From: Parietaria judaica
Taxonomy: Eukaryota; Streptophyta; Magnoliopsida; Rosales; Urticaceae
NCBI GenBank assembly: GCA_954871525.1
Contig: OX940868.1
Span: 25,539,056-25,603,055 of the forward strand
Direction of reading: 5' to 3'
DNA length: 64,000 bases
Shown: positions 37,306 to 49,289 of the stretch, piece by piece
Position numbering within the stretch: position 1 is the first letter of the stretch
Layout of the letters: each line of letters begins with the position of its first letter
The notes under the pieces: generated by a model
What the model saw: the letters and a program-made list of their open reading frames with translations, nothing else
The model's database searches: none
Told to the model about the DNA's origin: nothing
Made by a program: the position numbers and the translations under genes

Positions 37306-37316
37306 CTATATATGGA
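37306..37316 (-). promoter_or_regulatory. Likely TATA box of the second Dof gene
   Basis: The minus strand reads CCATATATAGAC about 60-70 bases before the start codon, giving a plausible short leader. A further TA-rich block at 37,391-37,402 is an alternative. Confidence 0.5.
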
Positions 37317-40312
37317 GATATGCGTTACACTGGGTTGGGGTACGTGTCGGTGTTTGGGGTTTGAGAATCTGCAAAACGGAGGAGGGTTTGTTTATATATA
37401 TATGTGACCTAATAATCATGTAGTGATCTTGCTTTGCATGAGACCAAATCTCAATACGCCAAAAAAGGCTACCAATTTATGGAATTAACTCATCATAATC
37501 CAGTTGGGATTTCCTCCAAACAGGCCTGGATTCTGCTTATTCATCGTTGCCAATCTGTGGGTGAGTTTTGGAAACTGCCTGAATCACAAGGCGGTTTAGT
37601 ACTGTGTGAAATGAATGATCGGTTGCTTTTCTTGTGAACATATATAAGAGGAAACATGGCGACAATTATTGAAGTGGTAGTACCCCCATAATGGAGAAGA
37701 AGAAGAAGAGAAGGTGTTTGGGAGCTGAGAAAATTTGAAGCCAGACTGTGTTGTTGATTGATCTTGAGTCTCTTCCTTCCAATATTATACCTTTGAATAT
37801 TATATTGAGTAAAAAAATCAATACTTTAATGGAGACTTCATTCAGTCTGACATATTTCCGTTTGGGACGACTTTGGAATTTGTAGGGTTGACACATTATA
37901 TGAGCAACCACTCCATAGATTAAACACCCTGAGAGAAATACAGATTATATGTTGGTATTATTCGTTTGTATTGGCATGAATTAATTAGTGTAATTGTTTT
38001 TTGACATTATATAATTAAGCAAACCATAAATTTAATTAAATACTTATTAGAATTACGTAAGGGTAATTGGTCAAATAGGGTGTTAGGATAATGATTCATG
38101 TTGTGATCATCTTAAGGAAGGAAGGAATATAATTTGAGCTTAATTTTTATTTTTATTTTTATTTTTTTGTCACAAGGCAGCGATCTCGGACCTCACGAGT
38201 AGGCAAGTTTTGAGAGCCCGTCGAGCAAAATCCACTATTTCATCTTGAACGAAAACCCGTTGGTGTAATCCTATATAAAAACCCAAAATCTCGTAAAAAA
38301 AATAAATTAAAACATTGTAATCTGTAGATTTAAAAATATTTAATTTTAAAATAAATTAAATCATATATAAACCCAATAAAAAAACCCCTCAAAAATCTCA
38401 TAAAACTCAAAAACTCCACACCTTTTTTCTTAACTATATAAACATAGACATTTATAATTAATATTCGTAAATAATATTTTTTGCCACTATATCTTTAAAA
38501 TCCGATCGACGCAATCATATATCGATTTTTAAAATCTTACAACCCTAGCAGTATACTTACGAATTATCAATTTGATCTTAAAATTAGACCATGGGCGTTT
38601 ATCGGTTTTCCGGTTCTTAAACCTAGAGAACAAACTTGCAACATAATAGAATGGACAACAGATCAATTCTTCGTCGTAATATTTGATGATACTTTTTCTT
38701 TACGGGAGTCTTATTGACAGTCAGAGCATAATATATAGTGCAGGGATCATACTTGTTACATATATTTATTTTATTCGTGAAAAGTTTTTGGTAAAAAAAT
38801 TATCGTCATTGGGACCTGAATACGCACTTGATAGGGAAAGTCTAATACATTGATGTAAGCTTTCTCGAAATATACTTACTTCAATTACAAGAGGAAATTC
38901 AAAAAATCCTCGAATAGTCAAAGCCTTAATATTGCTTTAGTTGAAAGCACAAAAGTTCGAATATAATAATAAACATTGACCTATCTTACACATGAAATAA
39001 TCATTTTACCTTGCTACAATTTTTCCTTAGTACGATGATCTATGAGCACATAATTGATTATTCTTAAAAATAATACTCAAGGCAACAACAACTTTGTAAA
39101 CCCACTTTTGCCTTTGTATTGAAATTTAAAATTATGTAAACGTGATCAATACGCGGTTCCATATAAAAACAAGTGTCCCAACAATATTTAAGTGATTGGT
39201 GTTTTATATACCGAATAAATTTAGTTCAATAACTTAGTTAATTATCGAATTATGAAAACTTCTCTGATAAATATTAAATACAAGTAAATATTCTCAAATG
39301 TACGATGTCTTTGTTAGAGATATCCTGAGGACCATAACCACAAACAGGGGTCAGCTCTGAGTTTTAGGCGGCTCTAAGCGATTTTTTTTTTCGGCCCCTA
39401 TATTTTTAACTAAAAATAATAACAATGCATTTAGTTATAATTATTTTTACAATTTTTTTATTTGAATCATGAAAATTAAATTTTCAAATTGTATTTTTTT
39501 AAAATGATATCAAATTTTTTATTTGGTTAAGTATCAGATTATTTAATTATGTGATTTTAAATTTTAATAATGTAATTTCCTTATCGAAATATATACAAAA
39601 AACTAGTGCACAATGGCCTATTACATTTGTTTTATTATTAACAAGTACGTTGATAACTATAATTCATGGAAATAATAAACAAGTAGTAATTAAATATGAA
39701 GTTAATTTTATATTTTCATTCAAACTTTGGTATTATTTAACTAATTATTAATGAGCGTGTGATCGTAAAAAATTCTAAAAAAGTAAAAAGAAAGAATAAC
39801 AAGTGGCGTCACATTTATTGTTTTGTTATCTTATTTTAGTCTCAATAATCAACTTTAAATAAAAAGTAAGTGGGGCCCGTGTTTTTTAATTTTCTATGTA
39901 GTGTCTTTATCTCTCACAGAACATCTTCTTCCCCTTGAAAATATTACAGAGTGCCATGAAGCTTCAATTTATCTTCAATGGCGACCACCGCTTCGACCTC
40001 TGTCAGCGGTTAGGGCCCTAGAAAATTGGGGGTCCTAGGTCGGTGCTTGCTCACCTTGCCCACGAACCTAAACTTCGACGGATGGTAATTAGTTTAGTTA
40101 AATTTATCGACTAATTTATAGTTTCATCTAGTCTTTCAAGTAAGGTTAAGTTTTCTCGATTATCGGTGGATAATCGGTCGGATTATCGCTTTTCGATGGT
40201 TTTCGATAAATTATCCCAACTACTTATTGTCATTTTAACCTTCTGCGGTGGATAATTGAGCTACCTGTCCACTAATATTTTGGTATAAAAACGACAATCT
40301 TGGGTAATGGAG

Positions 40313-40361
<49 letters not shown>

Positions 40362-40711
40362 GATCCTTGTAAAGTGGAATCGGAAATCAAGACATCGACC
40401 ATCTCACTTTCGTTAGGGCAGTAAACATAGGGCCTCTAGTAGGAGAAGAGTATGAAATGTGTTGCCACACTCAAGTTATAACCATTGGTACTTGGTACAT
40501 AAATATTCGAATCCGAGAAAAAGGAAACAGAAAACTAACATAACATATGTGCCAAATTAATCAATGATATGTGTCCCTTTCCGAGATGTAGAGATGAATA
40601 ATGTATAAGTTATCAGTAAAATAAAATTAATATTTTTGTTATTATAGGTTAATTTAGGATCACCACATTTTAGTCGATTAGGGCAGTGATATCTTACTAT
40701 AGACTTCCCGC
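37317..40711. other. Gene-free AT-rich stretch with transposon relics
   Basis: No supported gene over 3.4 kb. A CAGGGGTCAGCTCTGAG block at 39,347 and GGGCCCTAG...GGTCCTAGGTC wording near 40,010-40,045 look like the two ends of a worn hAT (Tip100-like) element of about 700 bp, without a readable target duplication. A TA microsatellite of about 45 bp lies at 40,314-40,358. Confidence 0.4.
40150..40262 (+). repeat. Dispersed 120-bp TATCG-rich repeat, copy 2
   Basis: Inverted relative of 25,451-25,570. It carries GATTATCGGTGGATAATCGG at its left and GCGGTGGATAATTGAG at its right. Closely followed by a long TA microsatellite. Confidence 0.6.
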
Positions 40712-40918
40712 CATAGGTAGAAGCACTTCAATTACTAGGGGGACTGTAGCCCCCCCCCCCCCCCCCCTAATTTTCTATTTTTGCACTTTTTAACCCTTAA
40801 AATTTCAGTTTTTGTATTTTTTTAGTGCTAAATTTTTAAAAACTACAAATTAGCCCCTCCCTTCTAAAAAAAAAAAATTTAACTAGCCAACTATGATTAA
40901 ATCCTAGTTCCGCCACTG
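40712..40918. mobile_element. hAT-type MITE, 207 bp, 8-bp target duplication
   Basis: The perfect 8-bp repeat CTTCCCGC flanks it (40,704-40,711 and 40,919-40,926). The left end is CATAGGTAGAAGC. The right end read inward is CAGTGGCGGAACTAG. The inner C-run and AT-rich filler match the MITE at 4,913-5,151, so both are the same family. Confidence 0.82.
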
Positions 40919-41859
40919 CTTCCCGCTATCAACATATTATTTGAATATGTGACCAACACTGCAAAATTCTATGGGATCACACCCTACTTAATGGACGAAG
41001 CGGAGTACGATAAGGAATTCAGAATAAACTTTTTATTTGCGAATTTTACACATAGAGTCTTGCACAACCGATCCCAACATCTTCATGGATAACCTCTGCA
41101 TAAAGATAGGCAAGTAGCATAACCAATCTTACTATACTCATGCAAGTGAGAGATTCAAGGATAATATCTGAAATCAAGATTAGACCCAAATAGGACTACA
41201 AGCTGAATAGGCCTACTGCGCCTAAATAGACCGCCATTAATATATACCGGTAAATTTTCATGAATAAATAACAAATTATTATTAGCTATATAATTTCAGA
41301 GGATTGATCGATTTAGTGACTAATACTCGTTAGGCAGGGCGGCTCATCATCTAAACAATAAGGAGGGCTTGGTAATTCGACAAGATGAAGTTCTCCCAAT
41401 GAAATGGTATGTGAAGATAAACTTGCCCCGTTGTAAGTAAACTTGCTCATCAAGTATGTAGAAGGTTATGTTTGTAATTTCATAAGTAGATGATGGTGTA
41501 TAAATACATGGGTTGGTTGTAATGATATTTTCATCCTCTAGTAACATGTTCGATAACACTCTCTCAACTCCATCTCTCCATTTATCTGCTTGCACATCCA
41601 TATATATATTTTTATACTATAAACACATAGAGTGTGTGTGTGCGCGTGCGTTTTGACCTCCTATTTATTCGGTGTGTCTCGACAACGTGATCCTGAGAGT
41701 GGAACCTACATTTGGTATCAGAGGGGGATTGTGAGTGTTGTTGCCAAGTCTCTTCAAATTCTTAGTATGCTATGTGGTTGCAGTTCTGACTAATATTCCG
41801 CATCACAAACAATTTTTTGAGATCAGACTGTGTGAGTCTTCTTTGTGTCGAGGTATTGC

Positions 41860-42760
41860 CAACACGATAGGTGATCTCCAAGTCGTCGGAGGAATTAAGA
41901 TACTCAATAACAAAAACTACAATACGTGGGAAACATGAATGGTGTCTTATTTACAAGGGCACGACCTTTAGGAAGTCGTCGGCAGAAGCGAAACTACGCC
42001 ATCGCAGGAAGATGTTAAAGGCCTCTTGCGCAAATGGAGAATCAAAGCAGGCAAAGTGATGTTTGCCCTGAAGACCACCGTTGAAGAGGAGATGTTGAAG
42101 CACATTCGAGACGACGAGACGCCTAAAAAAGCATGAGAAACGTTCACGACGCTTTTCTCAAAGAAGAACGATGTGAGGCTACAACTCTTAGAGAACGAGC
42201 TACTATTAATCTCACAACGTGACATCACGATTGCTCAATATTTCCACAATGTCAAGTCGATATATGTCGTGAGATTAGCGAACTAGATCCGAAGCCCGTC
42301 ATCGGAGAGGCTCTTATGAAAATGATCATCATTCACGGGTTAAGACCGAAGTATCGAAGCTTTGTGATTGCTATACAAGGATGGCCCGTTCAATCGTCAC
42401 TTGTAGAATTCGAGAATTCGTTGAAGAACGAAGAGGAGAAGCACCTTCTCCTAAAGCACGAAGAATGGGTGGCCAAGCACAAGAAGAACCATGAATTTAA
42501 GTCTTCTTCAAGCCCGTCGAGTCGTTGCGGGTACGACGGAGATTGTCGAGCACGTGGTAGAGGCCAAGGACGAGGGTGAGGTCGCGACAGTAGCTCACCC
42601 CGCCAGGAAGGCACCACGACCCGTAGAGACAAGAGCATGGTGAATTTCTACAATTGTCTAAAGCTCAGGAACTACGCATCGGAGTGGCACAACAAGAAGC
42701 ATGGCGAGGAACCGAGTCTTACGAGATTCCACGAAGAAAAGTCTAGCAATTGAAATAATA
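41860..42760 (+). pseudogene. Copia gag relic (UBN2-type)
   Basis: Fragments in one or two frames read as a Copia gag: a KILNNKNYNTW start, a HDL..EVV block, an ISQRDITIAQYFHNVKS block, then SLVEFENSLKNEEE, followed by an Arg/Gly stretch. The zinc knuckle survives only as FYNCLKLRNYASEW, with the key first Cys, His and last Cys replaced. In-frame stops at several points abolish function. Confidence 0.75.
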
Positions 42761-43039
42761 CCACCCAAATAAAGGTCTAGCAGGAGATGAACATTGAAAT
42801 GCGGAGAGAGGAGGAGACAAGTGTTGAAGGCGAGAGGGACGTTGAGCCCGGGCGAGAACCAGTCAGAGTGAAGACCAACCTGGAGGAGCCAGTCGACGTG
42901 AAGTCGAGCCCGGAGCCCGAGCTGATGATGGCCGAGAAAAGGCTGAGACGATCATGCTTATCGAGGACAAGGTTCATGCGAACCTTATGGTGAACATGGA
43001 AAAAAACTCTGTACCGATGTCAGGTATATAGACAAAGTG

Positions 43040-43560
43040 CAAGCAACCAGATGACGGGAAACCGAGCTAAGTTTGAAGAGCTCGATGAGAAGATCATATG
43101 GAGCGTGAAGTTCGGCGATGAATCGATCGTCGAAATCAGAGACAGATGGTCCATCTTGTTCCAGTGCAAGAACGGGGACCAGCGTCTGTTGACCCAGGTG
43201 TACTACATCCCGAAACTGAAGAGTAATATCATCAGTCTCAGCCATATGACAGAGGTCGACAACACAGTAGTGATGGCCGACTCGTACCTAAAAATGTGGA
43301 ACCAGAGTGGCGCCTTGTCGATGAAGGTGAAAAGAACGCCGAACGGGTTATACAAGATAGTCTTAGAGACGGGCCAACTCATCTACTTAATGGCGTCCCT
43401 ATTAGCCCGGCTTAGTTGTGGCAGGCAAAACTTGGACACGTAAACTTCTACGCACTTAAGATTATGGGAGAGAAGAAGATGACTTTTGAGATATCGAAGA
43501 TTGAACACCCCAATCAACTATGTGAATATTGCATGATCGCAAAACTGCCCATGGTCAAGT
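43040..43560 (+). pseudogene. Copia pol 5' relic (protease tail, GAG-pre-integrase)
   Basis: Reads MTGNRAKFEELDEK, KFGDESIVEIRDR and YYIPKLKSNIISLSHMTE, the conserved region just after the Copia protease, then a shifted frame with AKLGHVNFYALKIM and CEYC, the zinc-binding block that precedes integrase. The sequence stops there and the 3' LTR begins. There is one frame break near 43,430. Confidence 0.75.
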
Positions 43561-43989
43561 AAACTTGCCCCATCAAGTACGTAGAAGGTTATGTTCTAAT
43601 TCATAAGTAGATGATGGTACTTACGATGGTGTAGAAATACATGTGTATGTAATAATATTTTCATCCTCCAGTAACATATTCGAGAGAGTGATAGCACTCT
43701 CTGAACTCTATCTCTTCATTTATTTGTTTGAACATCCATATACATATTTATATATTTATATACTATAAATACATGTGGGTGTAGGCGCTTTGGCCTTGGC
43801 CTCCTACGTTGTCTTTGTTCTATTTTATTCGGTGGAACCTACAGGGTAGACAATATAGAGGTTCGCGGATCCATTTGTCCGTATGAGATCGGCCAAAATT
43901 CTATGCGACAAAAATACAGAAGTTTGAGAAAATTCAAAGTTGATATTTTGTTTTCATTTTAGTATTACTCCATTTATTCTAAGACATTC

Positions 43990-45310
43990 CGTGATTGCGT
44001 CTTGAAATCAAGGATTTGAATGCCGTTTTTGCCGATAAATCGTTTGTCGTTATCGACGGAGTAATCGTTTGCCGATGGATTTATCGATGAAAAACCTATA
44101 AAATTTATCGTTTTCCGTTACCAAAACTTATCGAATTTATTGATGGATTAATCGGTTATCGATAGATTTATCGATGGAGAACATATAAAATATTTTCATA
44201 TATATATTTTAATACATAAAATACTAAATGTATATTTTCCTCACTAATTGAAAAACATCAAATTACAAAACAAATTATGTCAGAATCACAGTATCAGAAT
44301 TATATACAATGTTACAAAATGAAGTTACATAAAAGAAAACGAAGAAATAGCTCAATTTAACCAATTTCGAAAAAATATTTACTTTTGCCGCAATAAAGTT
44401 GCGATTCGGGAAAACATCAAATTAAAAATAATTATATCAACCTCACATTATATTAGTTATATACAATGTTATAAAATAATTTTACATAAAAAAATTAGAC
44501 TAACTAGCTTAACTTAACTAATTTCCAAAAATATGTACTTTTGTCGCAATAAGGTCATAATTCAGAAAGACATCAAATTACAAAAATAATTATGTCAAAC
44601 TAAGAGTTTCCTAATTGTATACAATGTTACAATATGAAATTACAGAAGAAAAAAAAATTAAAATATATCCCAAATTTACTATTTTTAGAAAACAATGGTA
44701 CTTTTGTCGCAATTAGAAACAATTTGCATAAACCCTTAAATATAACCTAAATTTACAAAAAAAAATTAATAAAAATCATACAAACCATCTTGATTCATCT
44801 ATATTCCATCATATACTTTAAAAAAAATCAATTTCAAGTACAACATTTGATTCAAAACGTAAAATGTACAATTAAACTAATATGAAACTCAAAATTTAAC
44901 TTTCATTCAACCTAATAGCTTTCTAAGTAACTACTAAAATTATAGAATAAAAATATGAAAAATTGACACGATTCATACATATAAAACATTTAAACATCAA
45001 AACACTCAAGATCTAGTAAAAAAATCCTAAAAATATATTTAAATTTCAAAATTAAAAGAAGTTGGAACTTGTGCCGCAAAAAAAGAAAATTTTATACCAG
45101 AGTTGACTTATCGTTTTTGACCGAAAAATAGCTGCTTTTCGAGAAAATACACTTGATAAGTTTGAGAGATAAGTGACTTGCTTTTCGAATCGAAAAATCG
45201 CGATAAGTATAAAAAGATAACGATTAGAGGAGATAAGTTATCGAGAAGTGATTTTCAGCGATTGATCGCTCGATTATCGCGAAAATCGAATCCCGTCTCA
45301 AAATTGAAAT
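43990..45310. mobile_element. Candidate non-autonomous element with TATCG-rich ends
   Basis: Left 43,990-44,200 and right 45,100-45,300 are both packed with TTATCG / CGATAA words and are partly inverted relatives (GGATTTGA...GATAAATCG against GGATTCGA...GATAATCG read inward). The middle is AT-rich and includes a 156-bp tandem array. No coding capacity. Exact termini and duplication were not resolved: a TTGAAAT is seen on both sides at 44,003-44,009 and 45,305-45,311 but does not fit the ends neatly. Confidence 0.5.
44252..44725 (+). repeat. Tandem repeat, three units of about 156 bp
   Basis: Units begin with AACATCAAATTA (GACATCAAATTA in the third) at about 44,252, 44,411 and 44,566, and end with a TTTTGCCGCAATAAAG / TTTTGTCGCAATAAGG / TTTTGTCGCAATTAG block. 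Units also share ATATACAATGTTA. Divergence between units is moderate. Confidence 0.75.
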
Positions 45311-45617
45311 AAATCCCGAAACACCCCCACCAGATTTACTTTATAATAATTTTTTAAGAAGTTCAAAGTTAATAGCTCCTCAATTTTTAAAAAGAAAAAA
45401 AAAATAGATCGGTACCTCTCTACAGTTCCTCCAATGCACATAATCGGATTTCATAAAGTAAAAAAAAAAGAGGGGTCCAATTTACACGTAAGATCACAAA
45501 TTTATTTCGTACGCTCTAACAAAAAAGGGAGATTAACATCAACATGATCATTTCATGACTACCATTATTTATGCGCTTGAAAATAGTGCAGAACTACTAA
45601 TAAATAATAAGTATCTT

Positions 45618-46360
45618 TCAGTGAGATTTTTCGTCTGACTGCTTCTTCCCCGTTGACTTACGGAGGTCCACGACGTCTTCATCCATGTACATCCCTCCCG
45701 CACCCGTGCTATCCGATTTAGGCGCCTCGACGCCCTCATCAGCCGTCCCGACCACCGTCTCCTTGATCTTCTGCCCTGCTTCCTTCGCCGTCTCCCAAGC
45801 GCTCTGCGCAGTCTCCTTCGCCTTCTCCCCCACGCTCTTCGCCGCGTCCGCAGCCTTCCTCGCTGCAGCATCAGTGTTCTCCTTGGCAGCGTGCACGGTG
45901 TCCATCGACCGCTCCTTTGCGCTCTCTCCCGTCTCCTTCACCTTCTCCCTCGCCGCATCCGCCGCCCCCTTCATCTTCTCCTTCGCGCTCTCCGCCGCCT
46001 CCGACGCCTTATCCACCCCCTCTCTCGCCTTCCCCTTCACTGTCTCGGCGTAATCTCCCGTTCGCTCCCTCGCCACCTCCGCCGCGTCCGAGGCCTTCTC
46101 CTTCCCCTCCCGAGCCTTCCCCTTGGCCGCCTCGCCGTATTCCACGGCCGTCTCCGACGCTTTGGCCATTCCCTCCTTGCCTTTCTCCTTCGCTGCCTCG
46201 GAGTAGTCCTTCACGCTCTCTTTCATCCCTTCTTTCGTTCTGTCGATCTTGTCGTCGTACGCCTTGTCGGCCCTCGAGTCTCGCGACTCTTCTGCAGCAT
46301 TTCGGCCCTGAAAATCACAGCAAACACACGTTTCACATATACAAACATGAAACATCCATA

Positions 46361-46403
<43 letters not shown>

Positions 46404-46569
46404 CAGCCATACACAAACTCATGTGTACCTGTGAGTGTTTAGAGGCCGCAGTAGTGAAGCAGACTCTGGAGGGTCGTGGTGGTGGTGATCTGAGCGAGAG
46501 GCTGAAGCCCGCTGGGAAGGATTTGGAGAAGCCGAAGAGGGTATTCTTAGCGAGAAACTTGGTTGCCAT
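45618..46569 (-). CDS. LEA protein, LEA_4 (group 3) family, organelle-type leader
   Basis: Desiccation-protectant protein that is disordered in water and helical when dry. Exons 46,569-46,429 and 46,307-45,618, GT-AG, phase 0, 276 residues. Residues 1-47 (exon 1) lack acidic residues and are rich in Ser, Arg, Lys and Pro, like a mitochondrial or plastid targeting peptide. Residues 48-276 are repeated Ala/Lys/Glu 11-mers such as TAQSAWETAKE and SEAAKEKGKEG, without Trp-rich or globular parts, typical of LEA_4. The intron carries an (AC)n-(AT)n microsatellite (46,363-46,402). Mitochondrial LEA_4 proteins are known in pea and Arabidopsis; the compartment here is inferred only from the leader. 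The 5' region has ABRE and RY sites. A long open frame on the opposite strand is a composition shadow. Confidence 0.9.
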
Positions 46570-46634
46570 TGTTGTTCCCTTGAAGGTTTCTGTGTGTGTG
46601 TTTGCTGGGTTGAGAATGAATGAGATATGCAATT

Positions 46635-46714
46635 ATGCATGTTACTTATAAGGAGAGTAGAGCTGGAAAGGTGGCAGCTTGAGGAGTTGACACGCGCGAG
46701 ACCGTTACACGTGT
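46635..46714 (-). promoter_or_regulatory. LEA promoter: TATA box, RY core and ABRE/G-box
   Basis: On the minus strand: ACACGTGT (46,714-46,707), a G-box/ABRE; CTTATAAG (46,651-46,644), a likely TATA box 75 bases before the ATG; and CATGCAT (46,641-46,635), an RY core close to the expected transcription start. ABRE plus RY is the known signature of seed-maturation genes driven by bZIP and AFL B3 factors. Function here is inferred. Confidence 0.6.
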
Positions 46715-47888
46715 TGGGGCTTTTGTCTTCCCCCAATGGTTCGCGTCAACACATGTTGCATACGTACTCTGCTTTGGTCTCTCCTTTTACTAGATTTACC
46801 AACATACCCTTTTATTGTCGACTCGGCAAGTGTATCAAGAATTTTTTTTTTAAAATTTATTATCTCTTAAAATAAATAGATATAGCATGAGTAAGACAAA
46901 GGAAAAAAATAATAGCGTGGCGATAATAATTATAAAAGAGTAATGAACTAGTATTTAATATTGGATGAATAAAGATACTAAGTTAAAAAAAATGGAAAAC
47001 TACTTTACTATGTATGAAAGGAAGATGAATCAAAATTGGTATGTATTGAATATGGAAGTCAAAACGTGCAAAAGTAGCAATTGGATGAGATACTATAATT
47101 TAAATCGCATCAAATAATAAACGTATTTATTTATAAGTAGCATCAAGATAAAATGTATTAATTATTAAATGCATGGTTTTATTTGTAAAAACTGTAAATT
47201 AAATAAAATTAGAATACTCTTATTTCTTGTGTGCTATGAAAAGAACAGAATTTTTCATTGGTGCCACCTCATTTGTAAATTTCTCTTTTTATAATACTAG
47301 TACAAAATTAAAATTTTTGAAAAAATAAAATTCTCAATTCTTGAATTGTATCATCTTGTTTCTTATGAGCTATTAAAATATTTAAATTCTTCATTTTTAA
47401 AACTTCTGATGTCTTGTTACTTGTAAGTTGTAAGTTCATCCTTTATAATATCCAGATTTGGAATTTTTTATTCTTGAAATCTATGATGCCATGTTACTTT
47501 TAAGTTCTTCTTTTTATATATATAATAATATATCAATTCTCTAATTCCTCATTCACTTTGTTTTTAAATTTATAGTTTTCCTTTTCTCGTCCATGCTTCA
47601 AAACTTTAGGATTTCTCTTCTTGTTTTTTATTGATTCATTAAAAAGCTTGAGATAAAAGAAATTCATTCATAAGTAAATGAATGAAAGTATTTTCATTAC
47701 TTTTTTCATGAGAGAATACACAATAAAAGTAAAAAGTGACCTACGAATGTATCTAGGCGTGTTTCTAAGTTTTTATCCTTTGTTGTTTGTCACGCCTTAA
47801 ACCGAGAAGAATTATTTTTCTACTATTTTTCAGTTGACTTCTGAGTAATTAATATTATCAGAACAAGATATACATTAAATTAAATATA
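46715..47888. other. Gene-free AT-rich stretch upstream of the LEA gene
   Basis: Continues the LEA upstream region, then AT-rich DNA with several degenerate copies of a CTT...GTTACTT(G/T)TAAGTT phrase around 47,370-47,510. No gene is supported. Confidence 0.45.
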
Positions 47889-48860
47889 GGGTAAACTGCG
47901 GCTAATGTACCCAATGTTTGATTTTCTGCGGATTATGTACCCAATGTTTATTTTTGGCGGCTAATGTACTCAATGTTTGATCCGTTAGATATTTTTGGGT
48001 TTTCCGTCAGTTGACCGTTAGAGAGTTATATGTACACTTTTCGTATTTTTGACATAACTCACTCATTTTTTTGTCCAAATTTTATGCACGACCTATGGTT
48101 GGAAAGATAAGAGATAGATCTACAACTTTAATGTTTTAAGTTTTGTAAAATCAGTTTTAAAAAAATACGAAATTTCAAGTACAACGTAAAACTGGACATT
48201 AGTTTAATGCAAAATATTTGTTTCGAGCAAATTTTAATATACTTAATGACTTTTTATGATGAAACGTAAAAGTAAAAAGTTGTAGATAAATGTTTTATCT
48301 TTCCAACGGATGTTTATTTATAAATTTTGGATAAAAAACGAGTGAGTTATGCCAAAAATATGAAATATTATTTCACATCACATCTTTTATATTTTTGGCA
48401 TAACTCACTCATTTTTTGTCCAAAATTTATAAATAAACAACCGTTGGAAAGATAAAAAGTTTATCTACAACTTTTTAGTTTTACGTTTCATCATAAAAAG
48501 TCATTAAGTATATTAAAATTTGCTCGAAACAAATATTTTGCATTAAACTAATGTCCAGTTTTACGTTGTACTTGAAATTTCGTATTTTTTTAAAACTGAT
48601 TTTACAAAACTTAAAACATTAAAGTTGTAGATCTATCTCTTATCTTTCCAACCATAGGTCGTGCATAAAATTTGGACAAAAAATGAGTGAGTTATGTCAA
48701 AAATACGAAAAGTGTACATATAACTCTCTAACGGTCAACTGACGGAAAACCCAAAAATATCTAACGGATCAAACATTGGGTACATTAGCCGCCAAAAATA
48801 AACATTGGGTATATAATCCGCAGAAAATCAAACATTGGGTACATTAGCCGCAGTTTACCC
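47889..48860. mobile_element. MULE-type foldback element, 972 bp, near-perfect palindrome
   Basis: Starts GGGTAAACTGCGGC and ends GCCGCAGTTTACCC. The 9-bp repeat TTAAATATA flanks it exactly (47,880-47,888 and 48,861-48,869). The two halves, about 475 bp each, are inverted copies with very few differences, turning near 48,375. A 9-bp duplication with long inverted repeats is the Mutator-like pattern. No coding capacity. The internal phrase CATAACTCACTCATTTTT appears in both arms, and each arm's outer 80 bp contains a CAATGTTTGAT phrase more than once. Confidence 0.9.
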
Positions 48861-49289
48861 TTAAATATAATATAAGAACATTGTTATGTATTGTTTTAAC
48901 TTTTAGAAATGTAAAATAATGTTTGATTGAATGCTTGATTTTTTAGCATATAGCCTACACACAATCATGTTTAGCTTAGTAGTGTTTGAACTTTGACGAC
49001 AAATAAAAATAAATTTATGATTTTCTTCTAGAGAAACTTGAATCAAGGAAATGAAAAGGTAACATCAAACAACTTATGGGATCGAAACTGTAAGATTATT
49101 TCTTTATTTTTATACTCAAAATCCCGATCAATAATTCATTTAACTTAATTATACATTTTGTAAAAATAAATATAAAATAATTTATTTATAAATAAAAAAT
49201 TGTAAAAGAAATAATGTTTAGAAAAATGTTTATATTTTCTATTTATTAAATTAATTCAAAGATCTCCATGGCAACTTAGTGACGTGGCA
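48861..49289. other. Gene-free AT-rich stretch
   Basis: Nothing recognised beyond AT-rich sequence between two mobile elements. Confidence 0.5.

Larger units (their letters stand above)
41410..43843 (+). mobile_element. Internally deleted Copia LTR retrotransposon
   Basis: The two LTRs are alike: 41,410-41,710 and 43,552-43,843. Shared blocks include CATCAAGTA(T/C)GTAGAAGG, TATTTTCATCCTC(T/C)AGTAACAT and a terminal GTGGAACCTACA. The primer-binding site TGGTATCAGAGG starts at 41,713, as for initiator-Met tRNA. Flanks TGGTA and GGGTA match at 4 of 5. The interior holds broken gag and the start of pol. Integrase core, reverse transcriptase and RNase H are missing, the pol remnant running straight into the right LTR. 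Several stop codons and LTR divergence show that it is old. Confidence 0.85.

Noticed and set aside
38150..38280. Possible SINE on the minus strand with an A-rich tail
   Set aside because: The B-box match is partial, no A box is at proper spacing and no target duplication was found.
39347..40050. Worn Tip100-like hAT element
   Set aside because: Only end-like wording is visible. The two ends do not pair well and no 8-bp duplication was found.
45917..46651. 244-codon open frame antisense to the LEA gene
   Set aside because: Ser/Pro-only composition is the mirror of the Ala/Lys/Glu repeats, and it runs through the microsatellite intron.
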